A DNA stretch of 38,514 nt from positions 39,997 through 78,510 of the forward strand of contig JAKCWW010000607.1 in assembly GCA_026260175.1 (NCBI GenBank), written 5' to 3'. This DNA is from Reticulitermes lucifugus (lineage: Eukaryota; Arthropoda; Insecta; Blattodea; Rhinotermitidae). The notes below the pieces were generated by a model that worked only from the letters and a program-made list of their open reading frames with translations, did not search any database and was not told where the DNA came from. Position numbers and translations under genes: made by a program. Within the stretch, counting starts at the first letter, position 1. Each line of letters opens with the position of its first letter. Positions 22,992 to 33,878 of the stretch are shown piece after piece.

Positions 22992-23216
22992 TAAGTATTA
23001 TATCTTTAATTTGGCAACATGTTTCGGTGTCAGGGATTCATTTTCGGGCCAGTATTATAAGATACATGAAAGGAATATTGTACGATTTTATTAAGTTTTG
23101 AATTGAGATTTCAATCTTACAATTTAAAAACATGTATTTTATGTGTTCTATACTACTCGGTTGAAGATGACCTTGTGAGGTCGAAACATGTTGCCAAATT
23201 AAGGATGTAGCACTTA
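22992..23216. mobile_element. Foldback element P4 with 35-bp arms
   Basis: The left arm at 22992-23026 (ending TTTGGCAACATGTTTCG) and the right arm at 23182-23216 (starting CGAAACATGTTGCCAAATT) are reverse complements at 31 of 35 positions. The inner 25 bp differ once. The spacer is about 155 bases and has GGTTGAAGATGACC just before the right arm, the same GAAGATG position as in P1 and P2. The core is ACATGTTTCG rather than GACGTTTCG. Confidence 0.75.
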
Positions 23217-24529
23217 CTAGGTGCGTTGACTGCATTTTATTTTTCTTGTTATCTATTTTAGTACCTTGGTATACAGTAAAATGATATAGAGAGTGGAATA
23301 AGCGGGGGGGGGAGGTAAACACGGGTCTACTACCTCGGTATTCGCCTAAAGAACTGAAGACAAGTACCAGAAACCTTAACCAGGTTGGTCGACGCTCATT
23401 CCGAGACGTCGGGAGCGTACGTGATGCAAAGGATTCAGAAGGGACAGGGGCGGAAGAAAATTGGGGGGATAACATTTTTTTGGCTGTTTTTATTCTGTTA
23501 GTGTTCACCATTTTTTCTACTCGAGATACGCTGGGGAATTAGAAAGATTCATATTGTAATGATCTATAATTTACGGAAAAGCGTTATTCTTGAACATGAA
23601 GTGTAATGATCAAAATTGCACAGAGGAAAAATTGATTGTAAATATTATGGTTCTTTAAAACGACAAGAACATACGTATAACACTTTTACCGTAGGCTAAA
23701 CAATTTAATGTACTGTACGTTAACACACTAAATGGTGTTTGATAACGACACAAATTATTACATACAGTATGAATGACACATATTCTGTAAGGTCTATCTG
23801 TCTATAAATTTTATATACCAATTTATAAGAATACATTATAAGAAATAAAGTACTTTATATTCATTCTTTCAATAAGAATCTCTGCTAAGGTACACATTTA
23901 TACACTTTAATTTATGTTATTATGAATAGGGTTTGGTGTCACTGCTGGCCCATTACGGGGCAAAGTTTTATTTGTCAGATCTCAGAACGCAGTAAAAGCA
24001 TGGTTTTATGTTCTTGAATGTCACTAGACACCAAACCTTTTTATGATGAACATAAAATCGTGGTTAAAGGACAGAAACATTCACACAGACATGTCTGGCT
24101 GCTGAGAAATTAATTAGACTTCGGGGTTTATATTTCCAGGTTATGGGAAAGATAAAATAGGAAAGACTTTAAAATTTCCGACTCTTTAACGATCTCTGTT
24201 GTACGGCGGTTTGTGTATGGCAAGACGTTCAATCAATTAGTCATGTATTTAACTTTTAACGCCATTGATTAAAACACTTTCAGAGGACGCTAGCTTGTCA
24301 ACTGTCCATCATATTCCGAAAGTTACACGTCTGTCACAGCCGCTGCTTAACCTGATCTCGATCCACAAACTGCGCGTCAAATGTGTAAAATGCCGTCGCC
24401 TCTTCGTCTTCTCTTCCCACTTACTTTTTCTGATATGTTTGTGCAAATAATTGTGATATTTCAACCATTATGGATGTTGCAGTGTAATAGAAGAAAACCA
24501 CTCTGAGATTCACTTCGAAAGACTCATTA
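23217..24529. other. No identifiable gene or element
   Basis: The 157-codon minus-strand ORF spanning 23038-23511 overlaps the P4 arm and has no recognised domain, so it is treated as chance. The rest is AT-rich. Confidence 0.5.
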
Positions 24530-24760
24530 TCACGTAGTCTGTCTCGTGAGAGTTCCATAGCCTCTTCCAACTCGAGTTCTCCAGACAGTGCGATCTAGTG
24601 CTTTCTCTTTCAATTTCCAATATTCTCTCTTTTCATTAAGGTTATTCAGTAGCTGCTTACGCCTTCTCCCGCATCTTCTCATCCCTTCTATTTCCTTCAG
24701 TAACGCGTTTTAGAAGGAAGTTCCTGGTCAAGATGTGATCAGTCCAGTTAGCCTGGTAAA
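24530..24760 (-). mobile_element. LINE-B reverse-transcriptase C-terminus
   Basis: On the minus strand, fragments in shifting frames read NWTDHILTRNFLLKRVTEG, then REKA and AATE, then ALDRTVWRTRVGRGYG and finally TRQTT with a TGA stop at 24530-24532. The order (GHILRRN-like motif, basic linker, WRTRFGRGYG, RQTT) matches the C-terminal tail of a common insect non-LTR retrotransposon. The plus-strand copy at 3652-3779 is a relative. Stops and frame changes show it is inactive. Confidence 0.75.
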
Positions 24761-25125
24761 AAGAAAGTCACCGTAACATAAACAAGGACTACTAAGACAC
24801 CCACGTAGAAAGTAACAAACCTACGGACATGAAGGATAGTGGAACGCTTCCAGTGGAAGCAAACGAAAATTAGTGTAAGCACGTTGCCTGTCACGTACTG
24901 TATAAGTGATCTAGAATTGTCTGCATATTACGAGTATTGCGAGACGGCCGTACCAAATAGTACGCATGTACGTACGTACGTTGCTGCTAAATTTGCCATC
25001 GGGCAAGAGGTACGGACGTACGTACGTGCAAACATACAAACTCTTATAACGATTATGTAATAGTATAAACACAACGCACAGCTCAGTCTGCAAAATAATT
25101 CTCCATCTTTTAATCTACAAATTAC
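24761..25125. other. No identifiable gene; contains an (ACGT)n repeat
   Basis: Apart from the repeat at 24968-25027 nothing was recognised. Confidence 0.5.
24968..25027. repeat. Paired (ACGT)n blocks
   Basis: GTACGTACGTACGT (24968-24981) and ACGTACGTACGT (25014-25025) flank a 32-base spacer. ACGT is self-complementary, so the blocks can pair with each other or fold alone. CpG density here is far above the surroundings. Confidence 0.7.
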
Positions 25126-25175
25126 TGAGATATGTTTCGGCTATTATATACGACCACCCTCAGGCAGTTCTTGTG
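25126..25175 (+). repeat. Foldback-core family, possible left half
   Basis: GAGATATGTTTCGGCTATT followed by CCACCCTCAGGCAG resembles the left half of the foldback elements (GTTTCGG, then a CTTCAGG-type motif). No mirrored right arm was found. Assignment rests on short motifs only. Confidence 0.4.
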
Positions 25176-25764
25176 TAATTTAAAAAATATAGAAACGTAT
25201 ATCTCACAACGTCTCGCATGAATCAGACTCTTATAAGAACCTCAGAAAATAGATTTACGCACTAGTTCAAATTCTGCCAAACTTTTTCCCAGGCAACTTG
25301 AAAACTGCTAACGCTCTTGGCGAGACAATTAATTTCCGGCCAGTTGCTTAACAATTTACGGTGGACGCTATTTTTTCAGGAAAGTATATAAAAGCCAAAG
25401 GGAAATCAGATTTTAACTACATAATTCAACGAATAAGAATGACTTTTGCGACAGTAATAGTTGCTCAGCTTGTCGAACATTTCCCCTCATTTCATACCAT
25501 CCGAAGTTTCATCACTTTTTTTCCCCTTTTAACCCAGATAAATTCAGTCAACAGTCTCCCCTTCTATTCCTTCCAGATATATTAAATATTATCCTCATAT
25601 CTATGCCTAGGTTTTTCAAACTCTCTCTATTTCACAGGATTTACCACCAAAATCATGTATCCATGTTCCTTCTCTTTCTTGCATGCAATATTCTCCACTC
25701 ATCAGATTCTCATTTATTTGGTTACTCTAATCATGTTTGGCACGGACTACGAATCATAAAGCTT
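25176..25764. other. No identifiable gene or element
   Basis: AT-rich; a 74-codon ORF at 25361-25585 has no recognisable motif. Confidence 0.5.
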
Positions 25765-25880
25765 GAATTCCTTGATCCCTGAAGATGGAGGCATAACAAT
25801 ACTTCGAAACGCCAGGAACCATTCGTCTAATAATAAGCTGTCACATCCCAGACGACTAGAATCCAGTGATAATAATAATT
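25765..25880 (+). repeat. Foldback-core family, right half only
   Basis: TCCCTGAAGATGGAGGCATA, then ACTTCGAAACGCCAGGAACC, repeats the GAAGATG...CGAAACG order of P1, P2 and P4. It aligns in patches with 8598-8715 (GATGGAGGCA, CGAAACG, CTAGAATC). No left arm was found upstream. Confidence 0.5.
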
Positions 25881-28800
25881 AAAACCGTAGACCAGTGTAA
25901 CATTGTTATTCAGCAAAGCTATACAAGGTTGGTTGTGCTCCCGTCTATGGTATTATTCCTGTGTATCTAAAATTACATGGACATCCACCAAATACGATCA
26001 TAAAATGTTCCTACGAAAAAGAAGAATTAAGAATTAATTTTAATACTTGAGAAGACTGAATTTTTTTCAAGGTAAAATCGGACATAGGACTGACTATATT
26101 TTTTGTTATTTTCAATCCCTTTTGTGGACGTAAGTTTCCTAAGCAATAATGAAGACTTCTCTTTCAACTTTCCGTGGAGTATAATTGGGAACTTTTTAAC
26201 ACCAGACTCTGAAGCCGCTAATGCCGTTTAAAGAGTTAAAACGCCGGCCTTCGGAGGCAGCTGATATATGACAGAAAATATCTGCAGGCAAAATAGGAGC
26301 TAAGAATTTCAATAATTATAAATCAAAGAAAGGGCCGACTGTTCACTTATTTCTAATGCAGCCTAAAATATTATTTGTGGAGTCATGCTTAAGAGGTATT
26401 AAGAAACGTGATTGCGAGTTATTTAGGGACAGACATAAAAAGAATGATTCGAAACAACTTCTCTGTTTTATATGAAATATAGCAATGAAAGACGATTACT
26501 TCGCAGTTGTACAACTTCTAAACAAAACTGATTTTTAAAATATGATTTTGGAGAAATGTTGTTTCTTTATACGGGCACTTAGATGTCACAAATATGTTGA
26601 TTTTTTCTATTTGTTTATCTTGCTAGCTTTGATCTTGCAAATTCCAGATGTTTTTGTTTCTCCAAGCGACACACATTCTCGTTGTTCGAGTAAGTGTTAG
26701 ATAAATGTAGAAGTATGTGTTATAAACTAATCCTTTGGAGACAAAAATGAATCTATATTATATATAAATATTTACTTCATACTTCACAGAGAACGCAGGA
26801 TGCCTACATCAGAAAGACCATTTAGCGAATGCTGTATAGTAAAAAATTGCTGTTTATTGCGAGAATTATTCGGAACATATGAACGTAAAGTGTGAGTAAA
26901 ATGTAATACTTTTTAATGTAAAGCCTTATAAGACGCATGATACAGAAGTATCTATCTTATTGTCACTTTATCTGAACCAATAGGACTGTAATGACAGAAC
27001 CCTGTACAGCTTATTAGCCCATATTTATACATACATTTATATGTGTGGTTCATGTGCAATGAATATATTACCCCAGAATTTTACCCTTTATTTAAACATC
27101 TTGACTTTCTTAGGTTTGTTTACCTCGTGCCATTTTGTGGCCTAAAAAAATTAATGAATGAAAATAGCTCTTTATAACAACATTTTATAATCACATCTTA
27201 AAATTTTTACATTATGATTCATATTCTTAATTGTTTAAATAATTAATAATTAATTAGGAAAAATTGGAAGCCTGTAATTATCATAGGACGATTACACTTG
27301 ACTACTAACTTACATCAAAAAGGGATTGCTTGATGATTGATTGTTTGAAGACGGAATATGTAGAAAAATACCAATAAAATATACTACTTGTGCTGACTGT
27401 ATAAAATTTTATTGTGAATTTTCATGTATCACAATGGAAACTGTCAGCTGAAAATGTCTTATTGAATTGCGGATAGGCGCGTGTAGCTGTGGATGTTGAC
27501 TTGCTTCTACCATCTAACCCCTTAAAAAAACCACACCATTCAACTTTCCGATGTACGCTTTTCTGATATGTGTTCTCTCAACCCCTGTGATTTGATTCTT
27601 CTAACATTTGGTGAAAAGCAACACTTATGAAGCCCCCAAGTATTAATGTTTTTCCGTTCCTTGTTACTTCATCTCCCATCCGTACATACTGTTTGCAGAC
27701 AGTGCGAGACTGTGTGCATTACTGTTACTTTGGGACTTGGCGTCATACAATTCGGTAGATTTGAAACATCGTGCTGCTTCCATTTTCGGAGTAGCCATGC
27801 TATAGGGAGTCATATACCAGAGAAGATTCATCTTTAAAATCACAACCGTGAGAACAGCAGTTCTCATTCTAAAAGTATGTTCTCTCTTTCGGCTAAGACA
27901 TTGTTTTATGCCCATAAAATTTTTTTTCCGGAAATTAATTTTTATTAATTAAATTGAGAAATTTTGTTTGTTTGTAGCATTCAGAATACGTATTTGACAA
28001 TTAAATATTTGCGGAAACAAGTCGCCTTCAAGTGATAGCAGCAGAGTCTGAAGTTTAGAAGCTCGCATGTTTCCGTATGAACTGGTGACGTAACAGAAAA
28101 CTTGGGCTCGTGTTTAACGCTCTGTAACGCTTGCTTATAAAAATTACCGCGTTACTGTGACAAAGCCAACACAACACACATCAGGCTAGAGAGCAAGAAA
28201 GATGATTATGATAATGTTCTCTTTCAGACCTACACAGGAACACACTCTGCATTTCACCGCGATGATTACTCTAAGCTCAACGGTGTCACACCTTATAATT
28301 ACTTCTAAAAATTGTATGCAAGTAATTTCCTATATTCCTTGTCTACAGCTGTGTTTAACTGCAGGTTTGATAAAGGATAAGAAGAGTAATTGGAAAGAAA
28401 TTAGAACATGGGTTTCTGTAACCTTTGCAAAAATTATGGCGTGTAAGCCTGTATCTCGTGATATTAAATTAACACCAATACTCGCCGCTGAAAGCCGTTG
28501 TGCATAACAAAATACGTTTTCTTATCTTGTACAGAACAAATTAGGCTTACATGTTATTGGTGCACTACTGCTGCCGGAATATCTACACTTCCAGTTCTTA
28601 GGTAGATCCCAAATCAACAGCGAAGTGTTCTGAAACATTGAATTAATACGTATTAATGTGAAGAATGAACTAAGTGTAATTGAGGGAACAGGGCTTGTAG
28701 TTTCTAAACTGTTTGTTCTATTAACAATGAATTTATAATTTCTGTGTTGTTAAAGGCCACTATGCCTTTGCAAGACTTGTCTACTATATTATGACATTCC

Positions 28801-28994
28801 CGTAAGATCACATCAGAATCATTTCTGGTGAAATAAGCAAGTTATCGCCGAAGACCTGCAGACGCCCTCGACACAAGTCTGTGGGTCTCCTCACGTCATC
28901 TGACAGACGCAACACGCTCGTTGTCCAGATATTGCGAGCAGAGGCTGAGTAACTTGATCGCGTTGAATCGTTCTTCCACATTCACACACAAAAA
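25881..28994. other. No identifiable gene or element
   Basis: About 3.1 kb of AT-rich sequence. A TATAAAA at 28136-28142 lies about 60 bases before an unrecognised 101-codon ORF (28202-28507). I do not consider this sufficient for a gene. Confidence 0.5.
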
Positions 28995-29019
28995 ACACAC
29001 ACACACACACACACACACA
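28995..29019. repeat. (CA)n microsatellite
   Basis: About 12 CA dinucleotides after an AAAAAA run. Confidence 0.94.
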
Positions 29020-29421
29020 GTATATACCGAATAGCTTCAAATGTTGTATGACTGCTGATTTTGTATTTGTGGAGTAGGGCCTATTTTTTTTCAGGCTTTA
29101 CTGATAGAGGTTCCTCCCTATGCAAGTCGATATTTTATTCCATAATTAATTTCTTGTTATAAAGACAGTCTTTCTTTGGTTTTTCTAATTATTTTATTTT
29201 TCTGGTTCCACTCAATTTTGCCGGGCAATGAGAATAGTTCTAATGCGTATATTTCGTTTTCGTTTTGAAATCTGCCAAAATTTCTGCAACTTTTTTTTTC
29301 TTCTTTTTTCTGGCGTTTTGTCACGGCTGGCCGTACCTTGCCCATGCTGCTGTTTGTTGCAATCCACTGCAGCAGTAGACATAACATTTTAATACAGTAT
29401 CCTTGTTCTTCTCTTTTACCA

Positions 29422-29615
29422 AGCGGTTGGCCGCCAGCCTGTCACTGAGGAGGATCGGGTACGATCCCACTCTAGTCGATGTATGATTTGTGACAGACGA
29501 AGTGACACTGGACAGGTTTCTCTCCGAGTGCTTTCCCCGTTATTATCATGCTACCGTTGTTCCATACTTATAATTTACGCATCTACCACCGACACTATAC
29601 GAACTTAACAATTGA
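29422..29615 (+). mobile_element. SINE-3, diverged relative of SINE-1
   Basis: A head with GGTTGGCCGCCAGCCTGTCA and a B-box-like GGGTACGATCCC is followed by AGTCGATGTATGATTTGTGA, GACGAAGTGACACTGGACAG and a GAGTGCTTTCCCCGTT block. Over about 95 bases from AGTC to TGTTCC it aligns with the SINE-1 copies read on their minus strand, including CACTGG(G)ACAGGTTT. No clean A tail or target duplication was found. Confidence 0.75.
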
Positions 29616-30239
29616 CAGCGTCTTTAAATACAACATTTCTTTCTTCGTTAGCATTTTATATTAAGCTTCAGAATTCTTCTTGAAGCTTACGCAGTCTTCT
29701 GCTTTATTGCCACGCTTAATATTACACTCTAATTATATGATAACTATTGCGAAATTAAATACATAAATAAATACTGATTTCTTAGTTAATGATAAAATCT
29801 GTCTGCATTTTTTCTCTCTTCAATATAAATTTTATTTTTATTCCTTTATTTCTAGTTATTTTCCCTCTATTTTATATCTTTCTCATCTATGTACCTTATC
29901 TTCTTCCTGCACAGTAGGTCCATGAAGAAACCTGCCAAAGTTTGAGCGAAAAATATTACATCAACATGGTCATTATCTCAACCGTTACGTCGTTACGTAG
30001 TCACATTTAACGTAAGTTGTAATATAACGTGCTTGCTAAGCGGGATGCTGATCTCAATCCCTTGCGTTGGCTATGCACAACTGAGCTCCTTTTAAAACAG
30101 TACGTGCCACTTTCCGAATGCTTTCACGATTGTTTCCACGGAGAGCGTCATCGTCCATGGCAAACCGTAACAGTCCATACCACGTCTGCAGATTCCCTTA
30201 ATATGCCAACTCCTTTCTGTATCCCACAAGTAGAATCAA
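29616..30239. other. No identifiable gene or element
   Basis: T-rich at 29800-29900. An 85-codon plus-strand ORF (30029-30286) partly covers the antisense of the transposase relic and is treated as chance. Confidence 0.5.
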
Positions 30240-30460
30240 AGGGTGATAATGTTAAGACTGTCCGACGGGGTGGCCAACTATATTGATATCCGGATATCTC
30301 CGGACATCCACGATCAAGCCAGCGATTTTCACAGCGCAGATTCAAGTACAGCTGTATGACGGCGACGGAAATGCTGTGGAGCGCTGTCGTATTGCAGCCA
30401 CGTGCTTAATATGGCCTGAAAAAGAGAAACTTCCGCAAGGACATGTAGCTCGTCCTGCAT
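30240..30460 (-). pseudogene. Tc1/mariner-type (IS630 superfamily) transposase relic
   Basis: The minus strand encodes WLQYDSAPQHFRRR (Trp codon at 30398-30400). This resembles the YQQDGAPPHF motif around the second catalytic Asp of mariner-type DDE/D transposases. After a frameshift near 30335 comes RWLDRGCP, then SWPPR. A further frame gives a degraded SPDLTPLDFFLWG motif with a stop where LD should be (FYLW survives). The two presumed Asp codons, 30386-30388 and 30260-30262, are about 42 codons apart. At least two frameshifts and missing N-terminal domains make it inactive. No terminal inverted repeats were located. Confidence 0.72.
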
Positions 30461-31154
30461 GAGATGTGGATGGTAATCTGCCCTTGAAAACCTCTCAAGA
30501 ACAAATTGACCGCTTAGCTTGTTTTCCACAAGACAAAGTCACATGTTCGTACAGAAGCGACGTTAATAGTATCGTGCAACAGAATGGCGGGGATTGGTGG
30601 GTTACTATATTTGAGAGAAGCCTTCTACGTAAGTGTTGGATTTATAGCCCACGTTAATGTAATATTTTTCACCTGGTATAAGTGCAAGAAAAACCACCTG
30701 CAGCTTAACAGGCATTTCTTGGAAAATACTACGTATATATACTTATGCACCATTTCTGTTACCTGTATAGGAATTTGCGTTAAATTACATGTCTTAAAAT
30801 CTTCCACTACACAAGATAACTTAGAACATTACAAAGCTAATCCATTCATTGAGCAATACGTCAAACCGCGATCCCTATATCCGAAATGTCCAAATCCATT
30901 CGCTTCAGAACGAGCAGAAACACAGGTCCGAACATCAATAAATAAATAAATAATTAAATAAATAATACATACATATATGCATAAAAAGATGGATAAGCGA
31001 TACAAGCTGAGATGAATATCACAAAATATAGACTACAGGACATAGTAACCAGTATTGATTAGTTATTGCGTAATATCAATTGTTTCTGGCAGGACAATGC
31101 TTTAATTAAATCTCTTGGATTCAGTGAACTGATTGGTATAGCTTTGAAATCACC
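30461..31154. other. No identifiable gene; (AAAT)n repeat
   Basis: An AAAT-type simple repeat lies at about 30938-30966. A 121-codon ORF (30584-30949) rich in hydrophobic residues has no recognised family. Confidence 0.5.
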
Positions 31155-31240
31155 CCGGCAAGAGAGTAGAGCTGTTGTCAGAGGATGAGCCTTGGGGCAG
31201 CAAAGACATGTCCGAAACACCTGCTGTTATGATAACATTA
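31155..31240 (+). repeat. Possible foldback-core family remnant
   Basis: GTCAGAGGATGAGCCTTGGG followed by GACATGTCCGAAACACCTGC has the same motif order as the right halves elsewhere (GAAGATG, then CGAAAC). It has no palindromic arm. The match is weak and could be chance. Confidence 0.3.
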
Positions 31241-31670
31241 TTGCTGTTACTGTGGTAGTGATCATATGCTGAAGAAAGTGATTTTTATGACTTCGATTAG
31301 AATTCATGGTGCAGCTTCATACTTAAGAAGTGAATGTTCTTTTTGTGTTGTGTTGTGTTTGCAGCCTCAGTGGAATTCTCGCTCCATGTTTCTATATGCA
31401 AAGCAATTTTAAAATCTAAATGATTTAAAACCTTATCACACGAATTCAAAATATTTTTAAACGCTTACGTAATTCTAAGATATTTGGACCTCCCGTGAGA
31501 TTGCTAATGTACACCAAAACAATAAGACAAACGGCTTGATGTACAGGGCGTGATAGCACGGAAAACAGATTACCCATTATCATTGTTTGAAGTAGTTTGG
31601 AACTAATGTTACACAGTAAAGGTCAAACAATACACGTACAGTGTAAGAAATGAGCTATAAAGTGTCCGAG

Positions 31671-31716
31671 ACACGTGACTGCAGGTAGAGAAGACACGTG
31701 ACTGCAGGCAGAGAAG
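31671..31716. repeat. 23-bp tandem duplication
   Basis: Two adjacent 23-bp units starting ACACGTGACTGCAG differ at one base (GGTAG versus GGCAG). Each unit carries one CACGTG E-box-type hexamer. Confidence 0.9.
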
Positions 31717-33575
31717 ACGGCAAATGACAGCAGTAATTTTAAGCATGCTGCAAGCTTCAGAAGCTGCATACGCAAGTGACTAGTCATACCTCAGCACTGT
31801 TAGTGCAAAATTTCTTTAGAACACGTTTTAACAAGATATTTACCGAGCGACACACAAGTAAAGTAGACATGGGAAACTTTAAAATGTGCCCAATTAAGTA
31901 GCGAAACTAATATGCTTAATCTATGGAGAAAGATAAAATATTCTAAAGAGAATTTGCCATCTTTGTGTGCTTGCGACGAAGCTAAGAATAAATGAGGCAA
32001 ATGTTTTTTTTTGGAACAGCTAAGACTTTTAGTCTGAGATGCAGGTTCAGCTGTCTTCCTACATTTTACACAGAATTAGAGGCATATTCTTTAAATCAGT
32101 ATTTACATGATGCAAATTGTCAGTAAATCCATTCGAAATGCTAAAGTAAACTGTCTCATCAATCGCTACACAAGATTACTGTTTAATTATAAGATTATTT
32201 TGTTGTTAACAATTATATTTTAGGCAATAATGAAAACTAAAATAGACTAGTTTAATAAGTGACCTACGAGGTCACGCCCTAGCTGCCCGCTATTATAAAA
32301 GCTGTCGCAGGTACTTTCTGTGCCTGGAGGCAAGCGGCTTCAACAAAGCAGGTTGTGTTGCAAGCCTTGTATATATGAACAGGAAATGACATAGGGCATG
32401 CAAACTGATGCACGCACATAGACCACGCTAATGCCAGAGGAGGACAACTAATATTGAAACAAGGTCTCAATTTACAAGCAACGGAAAATGAGATCGTGTC
32501 GTGTGATGTGAATATTCAGAAGATCTGTTGATGCATCTGTTACAATGTAAAGCATGAATGTTTCAATGTAGGTAATGTTTTTTAGACCTGTCTTACCAAT
32601 CAATAATGCATGAAACCAACGAGTGATTTGCTGTGTAGTCCCTGCTGTTTTGTGTAAAGAATTTCAGCTCGAGTTTCTCCTCGTTTAACTGTCCTACTTG
32701 TCACGTGTTTACTGGTACTGCATACAAAATGGCGGCATCCTATGCTAGGCATCCCTCATCACTGACTACAGAGTGACACTGAATTACGCGCACACGCTTG
32801 TAACTGTTGCGATGTCAGCCTAAGTCGTTGACCAAAAGCCAGGGACCTTATGGAAATAATGATATTATAGCGGTAATTTTGTGAGCTTGTATTCTGGGGG
32901 TACCATGTTCGATTATCAAAAGGGACACCAGCTACCTTGACTAATACTCTTTTGCGTTTCCGTAATCCATCTAGCAAATAGCGGCGTAGTAACTCGATAG
33001 ACCAAGACGTCATCCTTCCAAATTTTCTTACAATTCTTCGTTCATTTTTCATTCTAACATTCGACCCACTATGAGTATAACCTGATTTTCTGACAGCATC
33101 TTGAAGTACGTAAATAAAGTGTACAGAAGTCATCAAACTGCAGTGATGTACAGAGAGGAACTATTTTCCCATACACAATAAGAACTTCAAAGTATAAATT
33201 CATTTAATTAGGACTTGAGACAGATACGTTCGTGCCAAAACGGTAGTCATTCTGCGTACTGCTTAAAAACATATTTCCATGAAATTTTTAAAAGTCTCAT
33301 TGTATTTTAAAGGCTGATAAGGCATGCAGAGTGTGAAGACTATTATGAGGATTCAAGACCTCTGGCCTTTTACGTGGTCTTGACTAGTACATGCATGTAG
33401 TTAACTGTCGTTACAGAGGCACTAGCTCCTTTAACTGTCGACACGGCCTACATTAACACGGCAGTGAGGACCTAAAATCTTGCAAGGTATATTATGTTTC
33501 TCTCTGGTAGGTTCTTGAAGAATTTTTTTAACTGTCAATATACAAAAAAACTGTATACGTGTAGACCATTATGTT
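31717..33575. other. No identifiable gene or element
   Basis: The longest ORF is 125 codons on the minus strand (32759-33136). It is basic, has no recognised domain and no repeat relatives in the window. Confidence 0.45.
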
Positions 33576-33691
33576 TCTTATATCACGAGTTCAACGTTCC
33601 CCAATGAGGGCCCACAAATGCTAGGTGCCACCGTACAAAATTTGTTTGCCTGGATGACCTGGCGCCGGATTTGTGGTCCCATATCTTATAT
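33576..33691 (+). mobile_element. hAT-like MITE, copy 5, internally deleted, perfect 8-bp duplication
   Basis: TCTTATAT at 33576-33583 is repeated exactly at 33684-33691. The 100-bp element between (33584-33683) begins CACGAGTTCAACG, a decayed CAGGGGTGCA end, and ends GGATTTGTGGTCCCATA, a decayed GGATTTGTACACCCCTG. GCCCACAAATGCTAGGTGCC and ACCGTACAAAATTTG match the 3' half of the 165-bp copies. About 65 bases of the 5' half are missing. The perfect duplication suggests the short form itself may have transposed. Confidence 0.85.
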
Positions 33692-33878
33692 AACAGTGTA
33701 TTAATGTTCTTATTTATTACACATTATATTTGAGACACTTACAGATCTGTTCAGTATTGACACTTACTTAATAAACACCTATTCTTGGGTTAACAAGAAA
33801 TTGTAATCAGTGTCGTTCCATTTGAAAGAAAGGTAAACCAGTACAGTAACGTAAGATATGTCAGGCTTTCACCGCAAT
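33692..33878. other. No identifiable gene or element
   Basis: Short AT-rich gap between two mobile elements. Confidence 0.5.

Noticed and set aside
23038..23511. 157-codon minus-strand ORF, longest in the window
   Set aside because: No recognisable domain or signal peptide. It starts in a low-complexity region and runs into the foldback P4 spacer.
30584..30949. 121-codon hydrophobic plus-strand ORF as a membrane protein
   Set aside because: Composition follows from T-rich DNA. No conserved motif, and it runs into an AAAT repeat.
32759..33136. 125-codon minus-strand ORF
   Set aside because: No family resemblance and no neighbouring exon-like ORF with splice sites. Length is within chance for 38 kb.
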